A DNA stretch of 64,000 nucleotides, taken from the NCBI RefSeq assembly GCF_008807015.1, contig NZ_CP031700.1:496001-560000 (forward strand), in the 5' to 3' direction. Below, in pieces: positions 39,085 through 48,011 of this stretch. Below the pieces are notes generated by a model. That model searched no databases. It was not told the DNA's origin and was given only the letters and a program-made list of their open reading frames with translations. The translations under genes were made by a program, and so were the position numbers. Every line of letters starts with the position of its first letter. Positions within the stretch are counted from its first letter, which is position 1. Source of the stretch: Neisseria zalophi (GTDB lineage: Bacteria; Pseudomonadota; Gammaproteobacteria; Burkholderiales; Neisseriaceae).

Positions 39085-39177
39085 TATGCTCTCCTTAATA
39101 AATAGAAGTATGATAGTTAAGAAGTTTTGGCTTTCCCCTTCAATGGCATATTAAAACCACCGTTTGCTATAAAACCG

Positions 39178-39813
39178 CTATTGCAAAAACGGATTATGCT
39201 CCTTCTCATGGCCGATAAGTGTTGTTCGGCCGTGTCCTGCAATAACGGTTGTATGTTCGGGTAATACCAGCAACTTATCGGTAATATTACGGATTAAATC
39301 GGTATGGTTTCCGCGTGGGAAGTCCGTTCTACCGATAGTTTCATAAAACAAGACATCACCGGCAATCAATAATTCCGCATCTTTACAATAAAACACAACA
39401 TGACCCGGCGTATGGCCGGGAATATGTAGGACTTCAAAGGTATAACGACCGACGTTCAGCGTATCGCCTTCTTTCAGCCAGTGAGTGGGGGTAAATGAGG
39501 GGGATACGGGAAAGCCGTATTGGGCGGTTATCTGAGGCAGTTGTTCGAGTAGGAATAAGTCGTCTTGATGCGGCCCGAATACGGGTACTTCGATTTGCGA
39601 GCGCAATTCCACGACGCCGCCGGCATGGTCAAGATGGCCGTGTGTCAGCCAAACGGCTTTTAAGGTCAGGTCGTGTTTTTTAATTTGTTCCAATAAAAAA
39701 GACACGTCGCCGCCGACATCGGTGAGTACCGCCTCACGGGTCTCGTCGTCCCAAATTAAGGTGCAGTTTTGGCGGAACGGGGTAACGGCAATGATTTCGC
39801 ACTGTAAAGCCAT
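39178..39813 (-). CDS. MBL-fold metallo-hydrolase (glyoxalase II-like)
   Basis: 211 residues. Metal-binding motif T-H-G-H-L-D-H-A-G (about 56-64), further histidines in I-P-G-H-T-P-G-H-V (about 133-141) and a terminal G-H-G. This is the glyoxalase II/YcbL branch of the metallo-beta-lactamase fold. It may hydrolyse glutathione thioesters or another ester; substrate not shown. It lies upstream of the DUF937 gene on the same strand and divergent from the ligase. Confidence 0.85.
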   Translation of the reverse strand: MALQCEIIAVTPFRQNCTLIWDDETREAVLTDVGGDVSFLLEQIKKHDLTLKAVWLTHGHLDHAGGVVELRSQIEVPVFGPHQDDLFLLEQLPQITAQYGFPVSPSFTPTHWLKEGDTLNVGRYTFEVLHIPGHTPGHVVFYCKDAELLIAGDVLFYETIGRTDFPRGNHTDLIRNITDKLLVLPEHTTVIAGHGRTTLIGHEKEHNPFLQ

Positions 39814-39891
39814 AGGTGTTTCCTTTATTTTAAATAAATTGTGTAATAATATTTTAAGTTATTTGTAAATAATAAATGAGGGGAAAACAAA

Positions 39892-40713
39892 ATGAAAACC
39901 ATCATACTCGTTTGCGGGCTGTTTTTCACGCAGGCGGTGATTGCGGCGGCACCGGATTTGCTGTTGGCTAAAAAATATACCCGTACAAAGCATATTCAAG
40001 GGTGGGCGATGAGTGAAAAACTCGACGGCGTCCGCGCTTATTGGGATGGGAAATGGTTAATCAGCCGTCAAGGATATCCGTTTACTCCGCCGGCAGGTTA
40101 TACGCATTATTTCCCACCTTATCCGCTTGACGGGGAATTATTCAGTAAACGCGGGCAGTTCGAACGGATTTCCGGCGCGGTGCGGTCTGCTACAGGCGAT
40201 TGGTCGGATATCAAACTTTATGTATTCGATGTGCCACAGGCAAAAGGGAACCTCTATCAGCGTTTGGCGGTATTGCAGGCATGGCTTGAAACCCACTCTA
40301 ATGCACCGATTGCCGTTATTGCGCAAACACCGGTTCATAATCATGTGCAGGTACAGGCATTTTTAAAACAGGTGGAACAACAAGGCGGGGAAGGGGTAAT
40401 GCTGCGTCGGCCGGATATTCCGTATCAGGGTGGCAGAAGTCCGCATTTGTTGAAAGTGAAAAGTCGCCATGATGATGAATGTACGGTAACGCGGCATTAT
40501 GGGGGTAAAGGCAAATACGAGGGCAAATTAGGGGCTTTGGGCTGCCGTAACCGATATGGCGAGTTTCGTATCGGTAGCGGGTTGAAAGATAAGGATAGGG
40601 CGGATCCGCCGCCTGTCGGTAGTATCATAACCTATCGTTATCAGGGGTTTACCCAGAAAGGTATACCACGTTTCGCAACCTTTTTAAGGGTTAGACATAA
40701 AGTATCTGATTGA
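39892..40713 (+). CDS. Periplasmic ATP-dependent DNA ligase (LigE type)
   Basis: 273 residues. N-terminal Sec signal (about 1-20, ending VIAAA). The nucleotidyltransferase motif I is E-K-L-D-G-V-R (about 43-49) with the catalytic lysine, then motif L-D-G-E-L (about 82-86), GEGVMLRRP (about 166-174), and a short OB domain with K-V-K-S-R. This is the small secreted Lig E known in naturally transformable bacteria including Neisseria; it acts outside the cytoplasm, probably on incoming or extracellular DNA. GGGGAAAA precedes the ATG. Confidence 0.88.
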   Translation: MKTIILVCGLFFTQAVIAAAPDLLLAKKYTRTKHIQGWAMSEKLDGVRAYWDGKWLISRQGYPFTPPAGYTHYFPPYPLDGELFSKRGQFERISGAVRSATGDWSDIKLYVFDVPQAKGNLYQRLAVLQAWLETHSNAPIAVIAQTPVHNHVQVQAFLKQVEQQGGEGVMLRRPDIPYQGGRSPHLLKVKSRHDDECTVTRHYGGKGKYEGKLGALGCRNRYGEFRIGSGLKDKDRADPPPVGSIITYRYQGFTQKGIPRFATFLRVRHKVSD

Positions 40714-40986
40714 ATGATATTTTTGTGATAAATTTTATTTTGCCGTTTGAAATTTTTCAGACGGCCTCCATATTCGAAAAGTAAATTTTCAATAAAGTAT
40801 CCCGTAAGGCGGTGAGTGGTATGGTTTATACTTTTCCGCGCGGGTACTTCTTCCGTTAAAGACGTTATTTTGTTAACGTTTTTTATCCATATATCCTTTG
40901 CTCAATCCCTTGCCATACGAAGATGGTTATGGGGATGGTGATGCGTTTGGATACGAAGCTAAAAAAATTAATGAAAGATTTTAATA

Positions 40987-42219
40987 ATGTCCAGAACACA
41001 GACACAGACTAGAGTGCTCAGTGACAAACAAATAGCTACATTACTGGCTTTAATGGTTGCCCTGATGCCGTTTTCTATTGATGCCTATTTACCCGCTATA
41101 CCGGCAATGGCCGAAAGCTTGTCGGCTGATATTCACCACATCGAGCAGAGTTTGAGTAGTTTTTTATTCGGCGTAGCCATAGGACAGATAGTCGGCGGTT
41201 CATTATCGGATATTAAAGGCCGCCGTATTGTCGGCTTGATAGGTTTGTTGGTTTATATTGTCAGTGCTGCCGGTTTGATTTTTATTCAGACGGCCGATCA
41301 ACTATTGTTATTGCGCGTCATACAGGCTTTTGGCGCCGGTATGACGGTGGTAACAGTCGGTGCAACAGTGCGTGATAACTATACGGGGCGTAAGGCTGCA
41401 CAAATGTTTGCTTTAATCGGTATTATCATGATGGCTGCGCCTTTAATATCGCCGTTATTGGGTGCAGGTTTGCAGAGTTTGGGTGGCTGGCGCACGATTT
41501 TTGTATTTTTAACGATTTACGCAACCGTTGTATGGTGTTTGTTATATTGGTTTTTACATTGCCATGAGTCGGTACACGAGGTGAAGGGTAGTATTGTCAG
41601 TGTGGTATTGGGGCGCTACCGTAGAGTGTTTGCAACTAAACCGGCTTTGGGTTATTTGTTTTTTCAGGCATTCAGCTTTGCGTCGATGTTTTCTTTTCTC
41701 ACCGAGTCTTCATTTGTTTATATGGAACTCTATGGTATTTCTTCCCACCAGTATGCTTGGGTTTTCGGTATGAATATTATTACCATGGCTACATTTAACC
41801 GTGTAACGGCATGGCGCTTGAAACGCGGCACGCATGCTCAAGATATTCTCAGATGGGGTATTATTGTTCAATTTTCAGCCAATCTGCTGATGGTTGCTTT
41901 GGTTTTGATGTTGGGAATGCCGCCTATGTGGATGTTGGTCGGTTGTGTGATGGTTTCGGTCGGTACGCAAGGGCTGATAACGGCAAATACGCAAGCATGT
42001 TTTATGTCTTATTTTAAAGAAGAGGGTGGTAGTGCCAATGCGGCTTTAGGTGTATTTCAGACGATAATTGGCGCGCTTGCCGGTATGCTGACTGCTTGGT
42101 TGCATAATGGTACGCCTATGGTTATGTCTGGAATGATGTTGGCATCAACATGTGCCGGTATTATGTTGCTATGGCACTATTCTCATTCTACTTGGTATGA
42201 AATACCGGATATGGATTAA
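40987..42219 (+). CDS. Bcr/CflA-type MFS drug exporter
   Basis: 410 residues with about twelve membrane helices. The N-terminal D-A-Y-L-P-A-I-P-A-M (about 32-41) and GQIVGGSLSDIKGRRIVG (loop 2-3, about 72-89) are typical of the Bcr/CflA subgroup of proton-coupled drug/metabolite exporters. Substrate unknown. An uptake sequence lies in the coding part near 41285. The 273-base gap upstream holds an uptake-type sequence near 40755. Confidence 0.88.
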   Translation: MSRTQTQTRVLSDKQIATLLALMVALMPFSIDAYLPAIPAMAESLSADIHHIEQSLSSFLFGVAIGQIVGGSLSDIKGRRIVGLIGLLVYIVSAAGLIFIQTADQLLLLRVIQAFGAGMTVVTVGATVRDNYTGRKAAQMFALIGIIMMAAPLISPLLGAGLQSLGGWRTIFVFLTIYATVVWCLLYWFLHCHESVHEVKGSIVSVVLGRYRRVFATKPALGYLFFQAFSFASMFSFLTESSFVYMELYGISSHQYAWVFGMNIITMATFNRVTAWRLKRGTHAQDILRWGIIVQFSANLLMVALVLMLGMPPMWMLVGCVMVSVGTQGLITANTQACFMSYFKEEGGSANAALGVFQTIIGALAGMLTAWLHNGTPMVMSGMMLASTCAGIMLLWHYSHSTWYEIPDMD

Positions 42220-42246
42220 TTTTAAGTTGGATTGTCTTTTTATTTT

Positions 42247-42291
42247 AGGGCTTAGAAAGCAAGTAAACCATCAATTTGCTTTCTAAGCCCT
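42247..42291. terminator. Bidirectional terminator between the MFS gene and aceK
   Basis: AGGGCTTAGAAAGCAA (42247-42262) pairs exactly with TTGCTTTCTAAGCCCT (42276-42291): sixteen base pairs, 13-base loop. It is not an uptake sequence. Confidence 0.75.
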
Positions 42292-42363
42292 AGGTTTATT
42301 TTGAGTAATGAAATCAAGCCGCACTATTAAGCAGTTATTAAGTAACTGATTGATGTATTTAAA

Positions 42364-44139
42364 TTAAGCATCTGCATCATCTGCTACACCTGCTGCCACT
42401 TTATCCGGATTGAAACGAACCGATTGCGGATAGGGGTAAAAATCATCATATAACCCGGCTTCCAGCCGTTCTTTTTTGCCCTGCCAAAATTCAGGCGATA
42501 ATAAATCTTTATGATGTTCTAAGAATACTTTCCGAACATCCGGTTCGCCCAATAAAAACGGGCCGAACTCTTCGGGGAATACATCGCCTTTATTCACGGG
42601 ATACCATACTTCACCTGACATTTCATATTCGGGATTCGGGGCAGGAGGAATTTTGCGGAAATTACAGTCGGTCATATATTCGATTTCATCATAATCGTAG
42701 AAAATCACCCGACCGAACCGAGTCATACCGAAGTTTTTATACAGCATATCGCCCGGGAAAATATTGGCGGAGGCCAGCTCTTTTAATGCATAACCATAGT
42801 CGATAACCGCTGCGGCTTTGTCGGCCGGTTTGGCTTTCTGCATAAAGAGGTTGAGTGGTTTGAGGCGGTATTCGACATAAACATGCTTAATCACCACCCT
42901 ATCTTCGGTTTCTTCAAACTGACTGGGTGCCAACGTGCGCATTTCATTTAAAAACTCTTCATCACAACGATCTTTGGGCAGGGCGACGTTGGTGAACTCA
43001 AGCGTATCCGCCATGCGGCCGACGCGGTCGTGTTTTTTTACCAACAAATATTTTTGCCGTACATAAGCCTGATCAAAATCTTTATTGGGGCCGAAAGTGT
43101 CTTTGATGACTTTGAATACATAAGGAAAAGACGGTAGAGTGAAAACGCTCATTACCAAGCCTTTAATGCCCGGCGCGAGAATAAATTTATCGTGGGAATA
43201 TTCGAGGTGTTGGGCAAATTCGCGCCACCAGATATTTTTACCTTGTTTGTGCAGGCCGACCATGGTGTATAAATCACCCGGTGCGCGCATAGGCAGCATT
43301 GCACGCAGGAAGTGAATATAAGCGCTGGGTACTGGCATATCCACTAAGAAATAGGCGCGTGCAAAAGAAAACAATACGGCGATTTGTTGGGCATCGAAAA
43401 GGGCGGCATCTATTTTCAGACGGCCTGATTCATCATGCAAGATAGCCAAAGCAAAAGGATGGCGTGCCCCGCCGTTTACGATTTGCCCGAAAATATAAGC
43501 GCCTTTATTGCGGTAAAACGGGGCATGCAATACTTGTACATGCAGATTCATTTCTTGAGGCGGCCATTCGGCTTGGAAATAATTCCGCGCGGCTCGTAGA
43601 ATATTGCAAATATCTTTATTGATATGGGCAAATGGAACCTGCCAGTCGAAATGATGCAAGATATTGCGTAAACAGCCGCGCAAGCCTTGTTTCTCTGGGT
43701 AGAAAGAGCAGAAAGTGGGTGGGTCGGAATCGATATATTCGGTACTGGTCGAGGGTTTGACGAAGATAAACTGATTGTTGTAATACTCTTTGGCCAATAG
43801 TTTGGTGGAAACTGAGTTGAAAAATGTTTCGGCCAATTCAGGCTGTTTATGGTTTACCAATAAGGCAATGTATTCTGTTTTCGCTGTTGCCCAAACTTCG
43901 TCACTGAGTGCCGCGGCGGCCTGCTCGTTGCGTAATATCTCTACGGCTTCCATTACCCGTTGGTCGTACATCTGAATCCGTTCGGCAACCAAGTCCTGAA
44001 TGCCGCGCCAATTACGTTGTTCAAACATTTCTTTGGCACGGGCGGTAACTTCACGATAAAGACGGTAATGTTTATTGAATCCGGCGAGCATGGTTTCAGC
44101 AACCGCACGCCCCAATTGTTGGGTTAGCTGTCGCGACAT
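42364..44139 (-). CDS. aceK: Isocitrate dehydrogenase kinase/phosphatase
   Basis: 591 residues. Both phosphorylates and dephosphorylates isocitrate dehydrogenase to control flow between the TCA cycle and the glyoxylate bypass. Visible family features: an N-terminal regulatory half, then the kinase-like half with the substrate/ATP region GLVMSVFTLPSFPYVFKVIKD (about 329-349), and the catalytic-loop-like FYDYDEIEYMTDCNFR (about 473-488). Length is right for AceK. No aceA or aceB is in the window. Confidence 0.95.
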   Translation of the reverse strand: MSRQLTQQLGRAVAETMLAGFNKHYRLYREVTARAKEMFEQRNWRGIQDLVAERIQMYDQRVMEAVEILRNEQAAAALSDEVWATAKTEYIALLVNHKQPELAETFFNSVSTKLLAKEYYNNQFIFVKPSTSTEYIDSDPPTFCSFYPEKQGLRGCLRNILHHFDWQVPFAHINKDICNILRAARNYFQAEWPPQEMNLHVQVLHAPFYRNKGAYIFGQIVNGGARHPFALAILHDESGRLKIDAALFDAQQIAVLFSFARAYFLVDMPVPSAYIHFLRAMLPMRAPGDLYTMVGLHKQGKNIWWREFAQHLEYSHDKFILAPGIKGLVMSVFTLPSFPYVFKVIKDTFGPNKDFDQAYVRQKYLLVKKHDRVGRMADTLEFTNVALPKDRCDEEFLNEMRTLAPSQFEETEDRVVIKHVYVEYRLKPLNLFMQKAKPADKAAAVIDYGYALKELASANIFPGDMLYKNFGMTRFGRVIFYDYDEIEYMTDCNFRKIPPAPNPEYEMSGEVWYPVNKGDVFPEEFGPFLLGEPDVRKVFLEHHKDLLSPEFWQGKKERLEAGLYDDFYPYPQSVRFNPDKVAAGVADDADA

Positions 44140-44476
44140 TTATTTTTCCTTTGTTATATGGTTTACGCGGGTCTTAATGCCTGCTGGTTTAGTTAGAATC
44201 CCTGCAGTGTTCTAAAATAAGGTAGGATTAAATTACAGGGTATTTTTATATTGTTTGATGTAACCTTATGAGATTTTATTGGATTCTGCAAGTCTGTTTA
44301 ATAGTTAATTGGCACAATATTTATATTTGATTTTAGGCCGTCTGAAATATTTTTAATGGGGAGCAAATAAGGGTATATAGCCGGAAATATTGATGGGATA
44401 GTTTGCGGTGATGTGTTGATAAATTAAGAGGCCGCCTGAATGGTTCAGACGGCCTCTTAATTATAGATATTTCGGA
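44140..44476. other. Intergenic region between aceK and coaD
   Basis: About 340 bases without a supportable gene. It contains a single uptake sequence near 44335 and, at 44424-44460, an inverted pair in which one arm carries a mismatch. Confidence 0.6.
44424..44460. terminator. Imperfect uptake-sequence hairpin after coaD
   Basis: TTAAGAGGCCGCCTGAA and TTCAGACGGCCTCTTAA; the left arm has a C for the usual T (GCCGCC), so the two copies differ by one base. Confidence 0.7.
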
Positions 44477-44989
44477 TCAATCTTTATCTTCATGGTCTTT
44501 TAAAATTTTATTGTAGACAGGGTCAGGCAAGTAGCGGCGTATCATTTCGCGCCAGCCTTCCGGGCCGACCATTCCTTTAACCATAGTCGATGATACTTCG
44601 GCAAACTCACGCGGGGGCATAAGGATAACGGTGGTAATATCCGGATGTAAATCACTATTGATATAACGCATAGAACGCTCGTATTCATAATCCGAATTAG
44701 AACGGATACCACGAATGACAAAACGGGCACCGATACTGTCGGCATAGTCTACTAAAAAACGGTTGCCGAATACGGTTACGCGTACATTGGAAAAGTCTTT
44801 AGTAATGGCTTCGAGCATTTCGCGGCGTTCGTCTACCGTATAGGTGTGTTGTTTTTCAGGATTGACACCGATAGCAATCACCAATTCGTCAAACATAGCT
44901 TGTGCTTTGCTGATCATCCATAAGTGACCGTTGGTAGGGGGATCAAAACTACCGGCATAAACTGCACGGCGGATTGGGCGGGTTGTCAT
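44477..44989 (-). CDS. coaD: Phosphopantetheine adenylyltransferase CoaD
   Basis: 170 residues. Penultimate step of CoA synthesis: moves AMP onto 4'-phosphopantetheine. The nucleotidyltransferase motif is [11 protein letters not shown] (about 12-22), with [10 protein letters not shown] (about 93-102) and E-F-A-E-V-S-S-T at the C-terminal part. Length and all motifs match. Confidence 0.97.
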   Translation of the reverse strand: MTTRPIRRAVYAGSFDPPTNGHLWMISKAQAMFDELVIAIGVNPEKQHTYTVDERREMLEAITKDFSNVRVTVFGNRFLVDYADSIGARFVIRGIRSNSDYEYERSMRYINSDLHPDITTVILMPPREFAEVSSTMVKGMVGPEGWREMIRRYLPDPVYNKILKDHEDKD

Positions 44990-45057
44990 GATGATTTATT
45001 CATAAAAATGAGATTTAGAAGGGAAGGATAAAGCTTGATAATGTGAATGTCAAAGTA

Positions 45058-45093
45058 AAAAGGCCGTCTGAAAAACGTTTTCAGACGGCCTTT
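45058..45093. terminator. Uptake-sequence hairpin after the BI-1 family gene
   Basis: AAAGGCCGTCTGAAAA and TTTTCAGACGGCCTTT, just past the gene's stop on the minus strand. Confidence 0.75.
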
Positions 45094-45106
45094 AAAGTAA
45101 TCAGAA

Positions 45107-45802
45107 TTAATCTTCACCGGTTAAAGCGGTAAGAATATGCAGTAGGCTGCTGAAAATATTGTAGATGGCAATAAAGATAGTTAAAGCAGCACTGATATGG
45201 CTGGTCTCACCGCCGTCAATAACAGTACGGATTTGCCACATAATTAATAAAGAACTGAAAATGACAAAGCCGGCTGAAATGGTTAGTGCCAATGCCGGAA
45301 TTTGTAAAAACACATTGGCGACAACAGCAATCATTAATACAACTCCACCAGCCATTAAAAAGCGACCGAGTGAGTTCATATTGGCTTTAGTTCGCCGTGC
45401 TGTCGCTGCCATGGTGAAAAATAGGGCGGCTGTCATAACGGCAGCAATACCTACGATTTGTGCGCCATTGCTAAAGCTCAGGCTGTATTGTAATAAGGGG
45501 CTGATTAATACACCCATTCCAAAAGTGAACACCATCAAGAGTGTAACGCCAACATTACTATAGCGGTTTTTTTCAATCAGAAAGCACATGCCGTAGAAAA
45601 AAGCTAAGACAACTCCGAAAGCAGCCCAACGGCTGTTAAACATACTATATAAGTTAAAGCCTATTTGGCTACTAATAAAAGCACCTGCGGCACAAGGAAT
45701 AAAGGATAATCCGAGTAGGCCGTATGTTTTGCGCAATACGGTATTTTTTTGCACTGCACCGGCACCCGATGCTTGTGTGTAGTCGTAAACGTCGTTTTTC
45801 AT
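45107..45802 (-). CDS. Bax inhibitor-1 / YccA family membrane protein
   Basis: 231 residues from ATG 45802 (MKNDVYDYTQ); the frame extends to 45832. Seven hydrophobic helices, starting with TVLRKTYGLLGLSF (about 28-41). The order of helices and the final NIFSSLLHIL stretch fit the BI-1/YccA family, which includes FtsH-modulating proteins and calcium leak channels. Exact role here is unknown. An upstream GGAG is visible. Confidence 0.85.
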   Translation of the reverse strand: MKNDVYDYTQASGAGAVQKNTVLRKTYGLLGLSFIPCAAGAFISSQIGFNLYSMFNSRWAAFGVVLAFFYGMCFLIEKNRYSNVGVTLLMVFTFGMGVLISPLLQYSLSFSNGAQIVGIAAVMTAALFFTMAATARRTKANMNSLGRFLMAGGVVLMIAVVANVFLQIPALALTISAGFVIFSSLLIMWQIRTVIDGGETSHISAALTIFIAIYNIFSSLLHILTALTGED

Positions 45803-45930
45803 GGCGTTTTGGCTCCTGTAAATTGAATACATATAGAATGTGGACAGCGATTTTATCAGTAAATTCTGATTTTTGTTAAAAATTTTTATATGTAATATCT
45901 AAAAAGTGGGTAAGTATTTTATATAGTTTA

Positions 45931-45945
45931 TAATAATCATTATTA
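45931..45945 (+). promoter_or_regulatory. Fur-box-like palindrome upstream of the fHbp-like gene
   Basis: TAATAATCATTATTA is a perfect 7-1-7 palindrome and matches 13 of 15 positions of the Fur core TGATAATNATTATCA. It lies about 130 bases before the lipoprotein start and would put that gene under iron control. The surrounding sequence is AT-rich, which raises the chance of a false match. Confidence 0.45.
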
Positions 45946-46073
45946 TTTATTGTTAAATTTAGAAAAAAATTAAATAATCGGTTTATTTTTTGAATAAATG
46001 GTTGTGGGTGACTGTATTTTTTCGATATGATGCAGTCCCTTTTTTGATTTAAATCTTTCTAACCACTAACTAT

Positions 46074-46901
46074 ATGAATATTATGCGCACACATCATGTA
46101 AATCTAACTACACTGGCAGCTTTATGTATAACTGCTCTTTCCGCTTGTGGCGGAGGAGGCGGCAATTCTCCGCACCTAGAATCAACTCCAACCTCGATAA
46201 CAGCAGTTTCTGTTGAGCAAAATCGGGAGGCTTCTCTTAATCAGGAGCAAGAATTACCTGATAGTAAAGAGCCAATATCTTCTATTTCACCTGAATTACC
46301 TTATCAGGTAACCATAAACGGCCATACGCATGTGGATAAGCGTCAAATTGTATTAGATGATTTTAAAGAGAATACTTTGAGCGAAATTCCAACGCAAAGC
46401 GGCAGTATTCGTGCATACCGTCAACAACACTCTATCATTGCGGGGTATTTGGCACCTCAAACTATTGTAGGAAAGGATAGTGAAGGTGAAGATATTACCA
46501 TTCGGGATCCGATGAGTATTGGATTGGTGAAAGGTGATATTACGGCTATATTACCTGATGAAGGTCAATATCAGTATACAGGTCGTGCTTTTAGTGATGA
46601 TGAATCTGGAAGCTTTAATTATAAAGTGGATTTTAATAGGCGTAAGGGAAGCGGCTCAATTACCGGGATTGAAAAAACAGGTATGGTAATGTTGCAAGAA
46701 GCGGATATTAAAAATATTGTTTATGACAACACACTAGACGATAGCCATATTATTGCCAAAGGAATCGAAGGTAAAACCTTATCTGAAACGCAAGTGAGAG
46801 GTGATTATAGTCTTACTTTTTTTGGCTCTGAAGCCAAAGAAATTGGTGGAATTGTTTATCAACCTTCAATACAAATTGGTGTTGGTGGGGTTGCACGCTA
46901 G
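46074..46901 (+). CDS. Factor-H-binding-protein-like surface lipoprotein
   Basis: 275 residues. Lipoprotein signal with lipobox L-S-A-C (Cys near 25) followed by a five-glycine stretch, as in fHbp. The body aligns by eye with meningococcal fHbp: S-G-S-I-R-A-Y-R-Q-Q-H-S (fHbp has S-G-E-F-Q-V-Y-K-Q-S-H-S), then YTGRAFSDDESGSFNYKVDF and the C-terminal barrel end GDYSLTFFGSEAKEIGG (fHbp: G-S-Y-S-L-G-I-F-G-G). The order and spacing hold over the length. In meningococci fHbp binds human complement factor H and needs a Slam-type partner for surface display; no slam gene is in the window. Function here is inferred from the resemblance. Confidence 0.72.
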   Translation: MNIMRTHHVNLTTLAALCITALSACGGGGGNSPHLESTPTSITAVSVEQNREASLNQEQELPDSKEPISSISPELPYQVTINGHTHVDKRQIVLDDFKENTLSEIPTQSGSIRAYRQQHSIIAGYLAPQTIVGKDSEGEDITIRDPMSIGLVKGDITAILPDEGQYQYTGRAFSDDESGSFNYKVDFNRRKGSGSITGIEKTGMVMLQEADIKNIVYDNTLDDSHIIAKGIEGKTLSETQVRGDYSLTFFGSEAKEIGGIVYQPSIQIGVGGVAR

Positions 46902-46921
46902 ATTATTTTGATAATTTAAAT

Positions 46922-46966
46922 AAAACATGCGGTTATCTTAATTTTTAGGATAACCGCATGTTTTTT
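46922..46966. terminator. Bidirectional terminator between the lipoprotein and L,D-transpeptidase genes
   Basis: AAAACATGCGGTTATC (46922-46937) pairs exactly with GATAACCGCATGTTTT (46949-46964), followed by TT. Sixteen base pairs, eleven-base loop. Confidence 0.8.
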
Positions 46967-47015
46967 ATGATTGCCTATATCAGCTTTTTGCTATTAAACA
47001 TAGCCGAATATCTAA

Positions 47016-48011
47016 TTAAAACAGTGTATTAGTAGGCTCTTGTAATAATTTATATTGCTGGTTAGATGGTGTTTGTGGTATCGGCTTAATATTAGTAGGA
47101 GAAACAGTTTGTTGATCCGCATCGGGAATCACTTGAGGGGCTTCCGCTTCTACTTCTATTTCGGTACCGGCGGGTAATATCTCATCTTGTGTCGGCATAG
47201 GAGGAGGTGCAACTTTAGGTTGGGTTGGTAGCTCTGAACCACTTGTCCATGCTATCGACTTTAGAGGCCCTTTGATTTTTACACCTTTGGCACAAGTCAA
47301 GCAGTTTATATGACCGGTACGGTTTTTTAGAATAGCATTAACACGTTTGGGATTAATGTTTTTCCCATGTGCTTTTGCCCATGCATCAATACTTTTACGT
47401 AATGCTTCTGTGTCTAAATTCTTTTGATTATAAGGATCACGGTAGGCTGCCAGCCAAAGGTTATCGTTGGAATCCATGTTCAATGTTGCCATATGATAAA
47501 TGACTGAGGCAGGAGAGCCACTATTAATAGTTTTCGCAAACTCTAAGGCATCTGGTGATTTCATTCGTACACAGCCATGGCTGCGAACCCCCGGCACGCT
47601 GCTTGGCGCATTAGTGCCGTGGATACCCAAGCCTAACTTAGGATCGCCCATACGTACAAATACAGGGCCAAGAGGATTATTTGGGCCTGGTGGTATGGTT
47701 TTAAGGCCGTCTTTCCGCTCTTTCTGGATACTTTTGGGAATATGCCAGGTTGGGTTAAATGCTTTGGGACCAATTGTATGCTCACCTAAATTAGTTTGTG
47801 TGCTTGCTTTCCCTACTGTTACGGGGTAAACCTTAGTCAGTTTTCCATCTGTATAAAGAAACAGGCGTTGTTGAGGAATATTGATAACAACATGCTGCCC
47901 TAAGGATACTGGTGAAAAGTCTGGAATTGGGGTGTTTGCCAGGGTGGCGGATGTAAGGGATAAAAGAAATACACTAAAACTGATTTTTTTCATTACAAAT
48001 CTATACTTCAT
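47016..48011 (-). CDS. L,D-transpeptidase (YkuD domain)
   Basis: 331 residues (a second ATG at 47993, MKKISFSV, may be the true start as it begins a cleaner signal peptide). The catalytic motif is H-G-T-N ... S-H-G-C-V-R-M (about 132-154) with the nucleophile cysteine. The N-terminal part of the domain has the YkuD-type GQHVVINIPQQRLFLY. Such enzymes make 3-3 cross-links in peptidoglycan or anchor proteins to it. The C-terminal 90 residues are proline-rich (PPPMPTQDE) and unlike a known domain. It is divergent from the operon at 48923. Confidence 0.88.
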   Translation of the reverse strand: MKYRFVMKKISFSVFLLSLTSATLANTPIPDFSPVSLGQHVVINIPQQRLFLYTDGKLTKVYPVTVGKASTQTNLGEHTIGPKAFNPTWHIPKSIQKERKDGLKTIPPGPNNPLGPVFVRMGDPKLGLGIHGTNAPSSVPGVRSHGCVRMKSPDALEFAKTINSGSPASVIYHMATLNMDSNDNLWLAAYRDPYNQKNLDTEALRKSIDAWAKAHGKNINPKRVNAILKNRTGHINCLTCAKGVKIKGPLKSIAWTSGSELPTQPKVAPPPMPTQDEILPAGTEIEVEAEAPQVIPDADQQTVSPTNIKPIPQTPSNQQYKLLQEPTNTLF

